Positions 17,427 to 25,200 of a stretch of 64,000 nt of DNA are shown one piece after another. The notes under the pieces are model-generated. The model was not told the origin of the DNA. It searched no databases and was given only the letters and a program-made list of their open reading frames with translations. This stretch comes from Floridanema aerugineum. GTDB lineage: Bacteria > Cyanobacteriota > Cyanobacteriia > Cyanobacteriales > Aerosakkonemataceae. Position 1 is the first letter of the stretch; every line of letters starts with the position of its first letter. The position numbers and the translations under genes are program-made. Location: NCBI RefSeq assembly GCF_041929345.1, contig NZ_JBHFNQ010000084.1:16619-80618 (forward strand), written 5' to 3'.

Positions 17427-17831
17427 CTAGAACAGCTTATCTAAGTCATGCCAAGGGGTTTTATGTGAAATATTCATTAAAAATGAATACTTAAAGCTCT
17501 CTAAATTAAAACCTTCTGAAATAATTTGAGCAACGACACATCTGGCTATTTCGTATGATTCATCCCATGATTTTTTCAGGTCTTTATGAATCTGATAATT
17601 TGATACTTCATAAAACATTCTAGCACCAACTTCAGCTAAACCTTCAGAAAAAATACTAGGACAATTACAGTAATCTTTGTAATCTACCAGCTTATAGTGT
17701 ATGTAATGAATATATTCATGTGCAAGAACCAAAAGTAAAGCATTAGTATTATAAACACATTCCTCAGCTATTTCGATTTCACAATCTTTTTCGTTACAAC
17801 TGAATACCCCCCAAGCATTGGATAAACACAT
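17427..17831 (-). CDS. Zincin-like protein with HExxH motif
   Basis: A 134-residue protein with H38-E-Y-I-H42 in a hydrophobic helix (LLLVLAHEYIHYIHYK), followed 20-25 residues later by SEGLAEVGARMFYE, where E67 could be the third zinc ligand as in gluzincins. There is no signal peptide or membrane segment. The family is not recognised; the domain could be a protease or a degenerate metal-binding module. AAAGGAT lies right before the ATG. It follows a small gene of similar AT-rich character after only 37 bases; the two look like a pair. Confidence 0.6.
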   Translation of the reverse strand: MCLSNAWGVFSCNEKDCEIEIAEECVYNTNALLLVLAHEYIHYIHYKLVDYKDYCNCPSIFSEGLAEVGARMFYEVSNYQIHKDLKKSWDESYEIARCVVAQIISEGFNLESFKYSFLMNISHKTPWHDLDKLF

Positions 17832-17868
17832 ATCCTTTCTTTTTTTTACCGAAATTTTACATACTTCT

Positions 17869-18225
17869 TTAATTGATTTTTTTAAAGAACTTTTTAGCCC
17901 AGTCTTTTTGATATTCCCAAATTCCTTCTACTAGACGCATATTTATTGAATCTGCTTGTCGAGATGTAGATGCTTTAGACTCAAATTCATCATCTGATAT
18001 AAAACGAGAATAGGTTTCATAATCTATTGTTTCAGCTTGAATTTTTTTATACCACTTATTTCGAGACTCCATCGGTTCTGAAGATTCTAAAAGAAGAGGA
18101 TGCTGATAGCCCAGACGAATCAGACTATCTGTTAAAATTGGTAACATTTTGTCAGAAGCAGAATGATTTCGTACTTTCAAAGCACCTCTAACAATCCATG
18201 AAGAATCCGCCATAAAAATAACCAA
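17869..18225 (-). CDS. Small protein of unknown function, partner of zincin-like gene
   Basis: A 118-residue protein beginning MVIFMADSSW; a second ATG at 18213 (MADSSWIVRG) is possible. It is polar and partly helical, with a basic C-terminus (WAKKFFKKIN). No known motif is found. It is 37 bases upstream of the HExxH gene on the same strand, and both appear more AT-rich than their neighbours. The pairing could reflect a regulator/effector or an acquired cassette. Confidence 0.5.
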   Translation of the reverse strand: MVIFMADSSWIVRGALKVRNHSASDKMLPILTDSLIRLGYQHPLLLESSEPMESRNKWYKKIQAETIDYETYSRFISDDEFESKASTSRQADSINMRLVEGIWEYQKDWAKKFFKKIN

Positions 18226-18274
18226 ATTTGTTTTTTATTTCGATAAAAGCACAATCTTTAGTAGATATGAAATT

Positions 18275-18305
18275 GTGAAATTGCAGAAAAAATCCGCAAT
18301 TTCAC
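18275..18305. terminator. Hairpin downstream of rnhA
   Basis: GTGAAATTGC and GCAATTTCAC arms separated by 11 bases, between the rnhA stop and the next minus-strand gene. In the minus direction the loop holds a T-run; it may terminate rnhA. Confidence 0.4.
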
Positions 18306-18397
18306 ACCTTTTCTAGTGCAGCAAAGCAGAAACGATCGAGCAGTTGAAACAGGTAAAAAGCTAAATATAAAAGCCTTCTGCCCTCTGCCTTCTTGCA

Positions 18398-19255
18398 CTA
18401 GTCTACCCGTTCCAATTGCCAGAGAATTTGATTACCCTCTCGCCGGACTCGCGACACTACCCAGTTACGCCACACCCAGTTGTCTCCGCGACTAGTAACG
18501 GCGCTGGTATGAATATCCATTAAGTCTGCTAATTCAGAACTGGTGATTAGATAGCCTTTGGCGGCAATATCATCAGCAATATGCAGAACTTCTACTAAAT
18601 TACGTAGTTGCGTCACCCTAGCTTCACTAGACAAACTTTCCAGTGTCTCAGCAGAAGAAGAAATAGTCGCATCGGTCATAGTTATTTTGAATGTAGAAAG
18701 GTCAGAGGGTACATCACTGGATTGTAACGTTGTGTAACCAGATTGGACTGTTGTTTCCGAACTAAATGTCTTTAATATTGGCAGTTGTTTGAGTGTTTGC
18801 GGGCGACTCAGGGAAAAGTTCCGGGCTATTTCGTCGCAGCGTTCATTTCCCACGTTACCAGCATGACCTGGAACATACTGCCAGTTAATTTTTGTCGAGT
18901 TGAGTCGATCGAGTGTTTCCCAAAGGTCTTGATTGAGTACTGCTTTACCTTGGGAGGTTTTCCAGCCTTTGTTTTTCCAACCTTTGACCCAGATGGTAAT
19001 TCCTTTTTTCACGTATTCACTATCAGTGTAGAGAGTGACGGGTTCTTTTTGTCCGGTTTTGCTGAGGAATTCTAAGGCTGCGATCGCAGCTTGTAATTCC
19101 ATCCTATTATTAGTAGTGAGAGCTTCTGCGCCCCCCATTTCGTAAACGGAGTCATCTGCAAAATAAACTACCACACCCCAACCGCCAGGGCCAGGATTTC
19201 CGCTACAGGCTCCATCAGTGTATATGCTTTTGATTTGAGGAAAGGAAGACATCAA
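18398..19255 (-). CDS. rnhA: Ribonuclease HI with extra C-terminal domain
   Basis: A 285-residue protein, longer than the usual 150-160. Residues 8-150 are a complete RNase HI domain: D14 (YTDGACSGNPG), E53 (NRMELQAA), D78 (YTDSEYV), H131 and D141 (VPGHAGNVGNERCDEIA). It degrades the RNA of RNA-DNA hybrids. After a Ser/Thr-rich linker (about 150-205), residues 205-285 form a second, helix-turn-helix-like domain (YLITSSELADLMDIHTSAV, then WVVSRVRREGNQILWQLERV). The extension may target the nuclease to nucleic acid or a partner. The start could also be the second ATG at 19252. Confidence 0.93.
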   Translation of the reverse strand: MMSSFPQIKSIYTDGACSGNPGPGGWGVVVYFADDSVYEMGGAEALTTNNRMELQAAIAALEFLSKTGQKEPVTLYTDSEYVKKGITIWVKGWKNKGWKTSQGKAVLNQDLWETLDRLNSTKINWQYVPGHAGNVGNERCDEIARNFSLSRPQTLKQLPILKTFSSETTVQSGYTTLQSSDVPSDLSTFKITMTDATISSSAETLESLSSEARVTQLRNLVEVLHIADDIAAKGYLITSSELADLMDIHTSAVTSRGDNWVWRNWVVSRVRREGNQILWQLERVD

Positions 19256-19446
19256 AATTTTGTGTAATTCTCTTCTATGCGATCGCTATTTGAGCATACC
19301 TAAAAACTGAGAATTGTTTTCCTCAAGCTGGTGCGATCGCACTAGTTACAAGTATCTCAGGAATTTATTATTCCAGGCGATGGGAAATTCTAATGTTGGT
19401 GCTTGAATAATGGAAGCAAACGTACAAGCCTTAACTGGAACTCGCG

Positions 19447-19926
19447 ATGATTCGATTGACCACACCCGATGACACGAACGCACTACTTGCTTTGGCAGAA
19501 GCGACAGGACTTTTCGAGTCAAACCAAATTGAAGAACTCGCTCAAATGCTCAATCAGCATTTGGGTGACAAAGCAGACAGCGAAGGTGTATGGTTTACAG
19601 ACTACGATCGTGAGCCAGTGGGTGTTGCTTACGTTGCACCGGAACGAATGACCAAGGGGACATGGAATCTCTATCTAATCGCTATTCACCCTAACTGGCA
19701 AAGGCAGGGACGCGGAGCCGTTTTGTTAGGTCACGTCGAGCAAATGCTGGCTGAAAATGGTGAGCGTATTCTACTAGTGGAAACCTCTGGGCTGGAGGAG
19801 TTTGAATACGTTCGTGCATTTTACCGAAAGAACGGTTATGAAGAGGAAGCGAGGATTCGAGAATTTTACAAAGCGGGAGAGGACAAAATTATTTTCCGCA
19901 AGGTACTGGGAAGTGTTGTTGTATAA
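19447..19926 (+). CDS. GNAT-family N-acetyltransferase
   Basis: A 159-residue GNAT-fold protein. Acetyl-CoA motif A is at 80-100 (IHPNWQRQGRGAVLLGHVEQ, with Q/R-x-x-G-x-G/A at 85-90), followed by the beta5 region LLVETSGLEEFEYVRAFYRKNGY. It probably acetylates a small molecule or protein amine in the cytoplasm; the substrate is unknown. It is a single gene divergent from rnhA. Confidence 0.88.
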   Translation: MIRLTTPDDTNALLALAEATGLFESNQIEELAQMLNQHLGDKADSEGVWFTDYDREPVGVAYVAPERMTKGTWNLYLIAIHPNWQRQGRGAVLLGHVEQMLAENGERILLVETSGLEEFEYVRAFYRKNGYEEEARIREFYKAGEDKIIFRKVLGSVVV

Positions 19927-19977
19927 CAATCCCAATGTACCGCAACAAAGTTAAGTAATTGGTAAGTTACTTTTAAA

Positions 19978-20048
<71 letters not shown>

Positions 20049-20401
20049 ATCTTTCAGAATTACTATCTTATCAAACTACTATTTCTTTAGCAACTGCTCT
20101 AAAAACTGAGTTTCATCTTTGAGAATTGGATGGGGAGACAAGGTGAAATTTGAACTTAAAACTCTTTCCCTAACTCAAAACTCAAAACTCAAAACTCAAA
20201 ACTTTCTCTCAATCACACTTAAGGACTATATGGAATATATCTTCTGGCTGTTGAACTACCTCGTAACCATACCAGCTAATCAAATGATTGTGAACAAATG
20301 TAACAATATTGCTGTCATAGCAGCTTGATGTCTTGACATCCCGAAAATCAAGCGATAGTCTGATACACATACCCGGGTAGAACAACTGAAATGAGTCAAT
20401 T
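20049..20401. other. Intergenic region with AACTCAAAACT tandem repeat
   Basis: Four tandem ACTCAAA units at about 20172-20203. Short frames overlapping here lack coding character. The region must hold the promoter for the RHH/ycf46/ycf35 group. A near-identical repeat lies inside the gene at 41421-42239. Confidence 0.55.
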
Positions 20402-20752
20402 ATGCAAGACAAACAAAAGGTTACGTTGTATCTTTCACCAGAGCTGCACCGTCAACTCAAAATAAAAGCCGCTATTGACTCAGAACCGATGTCAGCGATT
20501 GCTGAACGAGCGATAATCTTCTACCTAGACAATCCAGAGATTGTGGGAGAAATAGAAGCAGCTTACGGGCAAACGCATCGGGTTTACAGTTGTCCGGAGT
20601 GTACGGGTTCGCTAGTTATGAAACAAGGGGAGTTAGCTTCCCTGAAAAAGCAGCCAGGTATATTGCCAGAAGAGCAGCTTTCATCGGTTGAGAAGGTAAC
20701 GGTAACGGAATCTACTCAACAGGGAGAGGCCGAAGAATTAGTTCCCTGCTAA
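20402..20752 (+). CDS. Ribbon-helix-helix domain protein
   Basis: A 116-residue protein. Residues 5-45 look like a ribbon-helix-helix DNA-binding unit (KVTLYLSPELHRQLKIKAA, then PMSAIAERAIIFYL). One CPEC pair (C64, C67) follows, then a polar tail. RHH proteins bind DNA as dimers and often regulate nearby genes. It lies 100 bases before ycf46 on the same strand and may regulate or act with it. Confidence 0.78.
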   Translation: MQDKQKVTLYLSPELHRQLKIKAAIDSEPMSAIAERAIIFYLDNPEIVGEIEAAYGQTHRVYSCPECTGSLVMKQGELASLKKQPGILPEEQLSSVEKVTVTESTQQGEAEELVPC

Positions 20753-20854
20753 AGTAGCTAAATAAGTAAGCAACTGATATAGCAGGAAATGATTTCTCTG
20801 GTACTGTCTGTATCGTCTCTTTAAATCGGTTGTAGGTAAGTAGGTCGTGGCGAA

Positions 20855-22381
20855 ATGAAAGAAGAGCTCAGCATTCTAGTACAAGCTCAATATCCTCTGA
20901 TCTACCTCGTAACCTCCGAGGAAGAGCGGGCAGAGCAGGCAATCGCGACAATCGCGCAGATGAAACCCCAAAGAAGGGTGTTTGTGTGGACAGTAACGCA
21001 GGGCATGGTGGAATATGGACAACCACGCAGCGTGCAGCACAACACAGTCTCTCCGCAAGCAGCGATTGAGTGGGCAATGAATCGGCAGCAGCGAGACCCC
21101 CAGCGAGATTCTAGTATTTTCATCTTCAAAGATCTGCATCCGTTTTTTACCGATCCACAGACTACACGATGGCTGCGGGATGCGATCGCCAGCTTCAAGG
21201 GCACTCAGAAATCAATTATCCTGATGTCCCCGGTGCAGACGATTCCGATTGAGCTGGAAAAGGAAGTTGTAGTTCTAGACTTCCCGCTACCGGACATGGC
21301 AGAACTGAATCAGGTATTAACCCAGCAGCTAGAGCAAGGTGGACGGGGAAGAAAGGTAAGTACGGAAGCCAGAGAAAAGCTATTACGTGCAGCCTTGGGT
21401 CTGACTAAAGACGAAGCCGAAAAAGTTTACCGCAAAGCTCAAGTCACAGCAGGTCGCCTGACCGAAGCCGAAGTTGACATCGTACTCTCTGAGAAAAAGC
21501 AAATTATCCGCCGCAACGGGATTCTGGAGTATATCGAAGAAGATGAAACGATCGATGCGGTAGGTGGCTTAGAAGAACTGAAAAAATGGCTGATGCAGCG
21601 CTCTAATGCTTTCACCGAAAGAGCGAGAGAGTATGGTTTACCCCAACCAAAAGGGATGTTAATTCTGGGTGTGCCTGGTTGTGGAAAGTCCCTAATTGCT
21701 AAGACTACCTCTCGTCTTTGGGGTTTGCCACTATTGCGCCTAGACATGGGTAGAGTCTACGACGGTTCAATGGTAGGGCGATCGGAAGCCAATCTCAGAA
21801 ATGCTTTAAAGACCGCAGAATCGGTTTCTCCAGCTATTCTATTTATTGATGAATTAGACAAAGCTTTCGCCGGAAGTGCGGGTTCTGCTGATTCAGATGG
21901 TGGTACTTCTAGTCGCATTTTTGGTTCGTTCCTCACTTGGATGCAAGAGAAAAGTTCTCCAGTCTTTGTGATGGCAACAGCAAACCGAGTAGAACGGTTA
22001 CCCGGAGAGTTTTTAAGAAAAGGACGTTTTGACGAGATCTTCTTTGTAGATCTGCCAAATGCAGAGGAACGTCAAGAAATTTTCAAAATTCACCTCAGCA
22101 AACGCCGTCGAGAAGTCGCACGCTTCGACCTGGATCAATTAGCCAAAGTTTCCGATGGCTTTTCTGGTGCAGAGATTGAGCAAGCGCTGGTCGCTGCAAT
22201 GTATGAAGCGTTTGCCCAAGATAGAGAATTCACGCAGTTGGACATTATCGCCGCAATTAAGGCTACGCAACCCTTATCTCGGACTATGACTGAACAAGTC
22301 ACAGCTTTGAGAGATTGGGCGAGACAGCGTGCCAGACCAGCTGCCTCCTCCGTTGCTGAATATCAGCGAATGGAGTTTTAA
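20855..22381 (+). CDS. ycf46: Ycf46 AAA+ ATPase
   Basis: A 508-residue AAA+ protein conserved in cyanobacteria and some plastids. The N-terminal 220 residues form the typical Ycf46 domain (LVQAQYPLIYLVTSEEERAE). The ATPase core has Walker A GVPGCGKS (272-279), Walker B LFIDELDK (D332, E333), a sensor/arginine-finger region FLRKGRFDEIFF, and the C-terminal lid. Ycf46 has been linked to photosynthesis and CO2/nitrogen responses; its substrate is not established. It is followed by ycf35, and preceded by an RHH gene. Confidence 0.95.
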   Translation: MKEELSILVQAQYPLIYLVTSEEERAEQAIATIAQMKPQRRVFVWTVTQGMVEYGQPRSVQHNTVSPQAAIEWAMNRQQRDPQRDSSIFIFKDLHPFFTDPQTTRWLRDAIASFKGTQKSIILMSPVQTIPIELEKEVVVLDFPLPDMAELNQVLTQQLEQGGRGRKVSTEAREKLLRAALGLTKDEAEKVYRKAQVTAGRLTEAEVDIVLSEKKQIIRRNGILEYIEEDETIDAVGGLEELKKWLMQRSNAFTERAREYGLPQPKGMLILGVPGCGKSLIAKTTSRLWGLPLLRLDMGRVYDGSMVGRSEANLRNALKTAESVSPAILFIDELDKAFAGSAGSADSDGGTSSRIFGSFLTWMQEKSSPVFVMATANRVERLPGEFLRKGRFDEIFFVDLPNAEERQEIFKIHLSKRRREVARFDLDQLAKVSDGFSGAEIEQALVAAMYEAFAQDREFTQLDIIAAIKATQPLSRTMTEQVTALRDWARQRARPAASSVAEYQRMEF

Positions 22382-22489
22382 AAGCTTTCTCCTGCTCCCA
22401 ACAGGAGGAAAGGCTAGCTAATAGCTAGCAGTTTCTGACCAAAAACAAAATGTTGTTGTTTGTTTCTAGTTTCTCTAGGAGGAATCCCA

Positions 22490-22843
22490 ATGTCTCACTT
22501 TAGCACACTGCGTACCAAAATCACCGACGCTGAAATCCTGAAAACTTCTTTGCGCGACCTGGGCATCTCTGTTAAGAGCAATGCAGATGTTCGTGGTTAC
22601 AATGGACAGCGTGTTCGTGCTGACTTGGTTGCAGTTCTCGAAGGCGAATATGACCTGGGTTGGTCTCGCAACAGCGATGGCACATTTGACCTGATCGCTG
22701 ACCTGTGGGGCGTTGCTAAGAAGCACAACCAAACCGAATTGATCAATTCTATCAACCAAAAATATGCTGTGAACAAGACTTTGGCTGAAGTTAAGCAACG
22801 TGGTTTGCAAAACGCCAACGTCAAACTAGTAGTGCAAAAATAA
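22490..22843 (+). CDS. ycf35: Ycf35 (DUF1257) protein
   Basis: A 117-residue DUF1257 protein (MSHFSTLRTKITDAEILKTS, then GYDLGW-like EYDLGWSRNSDGTFDLIADLWG). AGGAGG eight bases before the ATG at 22490 fixes the start; an upstream in-frame start at 22460 is not used. The family is conserved in cyanobacteria and red-algal plastids; its molecular role is unknown. Position after ycf46 suggests a shared function. Confidence 0.93.
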   Translation: MSHFSTLRTKITDAEILKTSLRDLGISVKSNADVRGYNGQRVRADLVAVLEGEYDLGWSRNSDGTFDLIADLWGVAKKHNQTELINSINQKYAVNKTLAEVKQRGLQNANVKLVVQK

Positions 22844-22866
22844 TTGCTCTGCGCGTTCCCAAGCTC

Positions 22867-22896
22867 ACGGGTTAACTGCTGTTAGCCCGTTTCTCT
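22867..22896 (+). terminator. Terminator-like hairpin after ycf35
   Basis: ACGGGTTAAC-TGCT-GTTAGCCCGT followed by TTCTCT, just after ycf35. A second, stronger hairpin follows at 22940. Confidence 0.6.
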
Positions 22897-22939
22897 ACTC
22901 AACAGCCTATCGGATAGATGGAATTATATTGTGGATTAA

Positions 22940-22970
22940 AAAGGCCAGCTTTCCGCTGGCCTTTCTCGTT
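22940..22970. terminator. Bidirectional terminator between ycf35 and DAHP synthase gene
   Basis: AAAGGCCAGC-TTTCC-GCTGGCCTTT, a perfect ten-pair stem bounded by A- and T-rich runs. It serves both converging genes. Confidence 0.8.
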
Positions 22971-22975
22971 AATGT

Positions 22976-23023
22976 ACGTTGTTGCGCTTTAGCGCTAAAG
23001 CGAGCGCTAAAGCGCAACAACGT
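22976..23023. repeat. GC-rich palindromic repeat, family B copy 1
   Basis: 21-base arms, ACGTTGTTGCGCTTTAGCGC plus T, are inverted around a six-base loop. A second copy is at 42248-42300. It ends four bases before the DAHP synthase stop. Confidence 0.85.
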
Positions 23024-23026
23024 GCC

Positions 23027-24085
23027 TCAAACTACAGCGGCAACAGCTTGGGGCCAACGACCCATTGCTTTGCCAACAACTGAGAGTTCTTGCATCAGAG
23101 AGTCAAAACGATCGGGCGTGAGAGATTGTGGCCCATCGGATAAAGCTTTGGCGGGGTTGGGGTGAACTTCAATCATTAAGGAGTCAGCACCGATCGCGAT
23201 CGCAGCTTTCGCCGTATCCGGGACATAAGCCGCCCAACCAGTACCGTGACTGGGGTCAATCATAATCGGTAAGTGAGTTAACCGCCGCAACACAGGTACA
23301 ACAGCCAAATCTAAAGTATTTCTGGTGTATTGACGGTCAAAAGTCCGAATACCTCTTTCGCAAAGAATCACATTTGGATTACCAGCGGCTAACACATATT
23401 CAGCTGCCATCAACCAATCTTCAACGGTAGCTGACATTCCCCGCTTCAACAATACAGGTTTTTCTTGAGCGCCCACTTTCTTCAGTAAAGAGAAGTTTTG
23501 CATATTGCGGGCACCAATTTGGATCACATCAGCCACTTCTGCGATGATATCTAGTTCAGCAGCATCCATGACTTCAGTAATGATCCCTAAACCAGTTTCT
23601 TGTCTAGCAGCTGCCAATAATTCTAAAGCACTTTCCCCGTGACCTTGGAAAGCATAAGGAGAAGTTCGAGGTTTGTAAGCGCCACCCCGGAGAAACCGCG
23701 CCCCAGCAGCTTTAACTCGCCGTGCAGTTTCAATAATCATTTCTTCATTTTCTACCGAGCATGGCCCAGCAACCACTACCAAAGGATGCTGCAACCCAAA
23801 GTGAACCACACCGTTGGGAGTTGATACTGAAACTTCACTAGCTTCTCCGTGACGGTACTCGATACTTGCCCGTTTGAATGGTTGTTCTACACGCAGAACT
23901 TGTTCAATCCAAGGGCTGAGTTCCTGCATTTGTAAAGGGTCTAGGTCAGCTGTATCACCAACTAAACCAATTACTACCTTGTGCTTACCAAAAATTGGTT
24001 CTGGTGTCAGTCCCGATTTGCGTAATTCTTCACTAATGCGGGCAATTTCACCTTCTGGTGAGCCGACTTTCATTACTACGATCAT
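23027..24085 (-). CDS. aroF: 3-deoxy-7-phosphoheptulonate synthase (DAHP synthase, type I-beta)
   Basis: A 352-residue enzyme that condenses PEP with erythrose-4-phosphate at the entry to the shikimate pathway. An N-terminal ferredoxin-like/ACT-type domain (1-85, MIVVMKVGSPEGEIARISEE) is fused to the barrel, as in Thermotoga-type enzymes. Active-site features are metal ligand C109 (VAGPCSVE), K138-P-R-T (YKPRTSPYAFQG), and the IDPSHGTG motif. The fused domain usually gives feedback control by aromatic amino acids. It is a single gene. Confidence 0.95.
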   Translation of the reverse strand: MIVVMKVGSPEGEIARISEELRKSGLTPEPIFGKHKVVIGLVGDTADLDPLQMQELSPWIEQVLRVEQPFKRASIEYRHGEASEVSVSTPNGVVHFGLQHPLVVVAGPCSVENEEMIIETARRVKAAGARFLRGGAYKPRTSPYAFQGHGESALELLAAARQETGLGIITEVMDAAELDIIAEVADVIQIGARNMQNFSLLKKVGAQEKPVLLKRGMSATVEDWLMAAEYVLAAGNPNVILCERGIRTFDRQYTRNTLDLAVVPVLRRLTHLPIMIDPSHGTGWAAYVPDTAKAAIAIGADSLMIEVHPNPAKALSDGPQSLTPDRFDSLMQELSVVGKAMGRWPQAVAAVV

Positions 24086-24286
24086 TTGAAAATTCCCTGT
24101 TAACTCACTTGGGTTTTAATTAAGCTTATGTAGCCGCTACTTAGGATGAAGAGGCTAAACTTCTTAAGAGAAAAATCGAGTTTTTACTTCCTAAGCTGTA
24201 CGAGCACAATTCATCCTTACTGTACGGCTTATCATTTATAATCCTGCAAATTACTCGATTTTAAGGAAAATTTCCGTTTGGCTGGG

Positions 24287-24796
24287 CTAATTTTCAGATT
24301 GGTTTTTCTGTTTTGCCGATCGCCATGCTTCCGTCAAACGTCCAAAATTAGTGGTAAACTCTTGCCAACCGAAAATGCTTCCTGGTCTTTCTTCATCCCA
24401 AGATGCCGAAATTGCCCCATAGCTTAACCCCAAAACGCTCAAACCGAAAAAGCCCATGCTGACCAGTACCACTGCGCTATTTGGCAGTTGGAACCAGGCA
24501 TGAGTAATTACAAAATAACTAATAATGAATGTAGAAATGCCAAAAACTGCGGGAATACCAGAAAATAATCCCATCCGCCGCAGCATTCTTTCGCTAACCG
24601 CAGCTGGGATTGCCGTTTGCTCTTTAGAAAGGGTTTTTGTCGGAGCTTGGCTTTTCGCTTCCACCGCATTTACAGGTGGTTTTTTTGGCGTTTTCTTACG
24701 ATTCTTTTTCGGTTCAAAAGGTAAGCGTTCCTTACCCGACGAAGCATTCTGCGGATTCTGACCAGATTCTTGATTGGATTTAAATTCCCCGGACAT
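24287..24796 (-). CDS. PAM68-family photosystem assembly protein
   Basis: A 169-residue PAM68/DUF3464 protein. A long, basic, disordered N-terminus (1-70) with KKNRKKTPKKP leads to two membrane helices (about 77-98 and 107-129) and a short C-terminal tail (SWDEERPGSIFGWQEF). In plants and Synechocystis the family helps insert chlorophyll proteins and assemble photosystem II. It starts five bases after rpsO ends, so the two are co-transcribed, an arrangement common in cyanobacteria. Confidence 0.9.
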   Translation of the reverse strand: MSGEFKSNQESGQNPQNASSGKERLPFEPKKNRKKTPKKPPVNAVEAKSQAPTKTLSKEQTAIPAAVSERMLRRMGLFSGIPAVFGISTFIISYFVITHAWFQLPNSAVVLVSMGFFGLSVLGLSYGAISASWDEERPGSIFGWQEFTTNFGRLTEAWRSAKQKNQSEN

Positions 24797-24801
24797 ATTT
24801 T

Positions 24802-25071
24802 TTAACCACGAATGCCCAAGCGACCGATTAAAGCTTGATAGCGTTGTTGATCCTGGTCAGAAATGTATGACAGGAGGCGTTTGCGTTGACCGATCAGTTT
24901 TAACAATCCTCTTCTGGAGGAATGGTCTTTCTGATTACTTTTCAGGTGTTCGCTAAGGCGGTTGATTCGTTCCGTCAGGATAGCAATTTGCACTTCTGCG
25001 GAACCTGTATCAGTTTCGTGGACTTGGTAATCAGTAATTAGTTGGTGCTTACGTTCTTGAGTCAGGGCCAT
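24802..25071 (-). CDS. rpsO: 30S ribosomal protein S15
   Basis: An 89-residue S15 protein with canonical features (TGSAEVQIAILTERINRLSEHL, then HSSRRGLLKLIGQRKRLL). It binds 16S rRNA and contacts the 50S subunit. It is the first gene of a pair with the PAM68 gene. Confidence 0.98.
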   Translation of the reverse strand: MALTQERKHQLITDYQVHETDTGSAEVQIAILTERINRLSEHLKSNQKDHSSRRGLLKLIGQRKRLLSYISDQDQQRYQALIGRLGIRG

Positions 25072-25141
25072 GAATGAAATCTATTTTTATTAATTCAGCA
25101 GTCTACTATATTATCACAGTTAACTCATGATGTAGTCAGTT

Positions 25142-25191
25142 CGTTGTAAACGCTGTCTTCGTTACAGCAAGCTCAGTGCTTACAACGAACC
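25142..25191. repeat. Inverted repeat between GH13 gene and rpsO
   Basis: GTTCGTTGTAA and TTACAACGAAC arms with an inner imperfect hairpin (GCTGTCTTCGTTACAGC). It lies at the 3' end of the GH13 gene and may terminate it. Confidence 0.6.
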
Positions 25192-25200
25192 CGGATGCGG

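Noticed and set aside
20119..20412. Short frames on both strands before the RHH gene
   Set aside because: They cover a CTCAAAA tandem repeat and have no conserved features.
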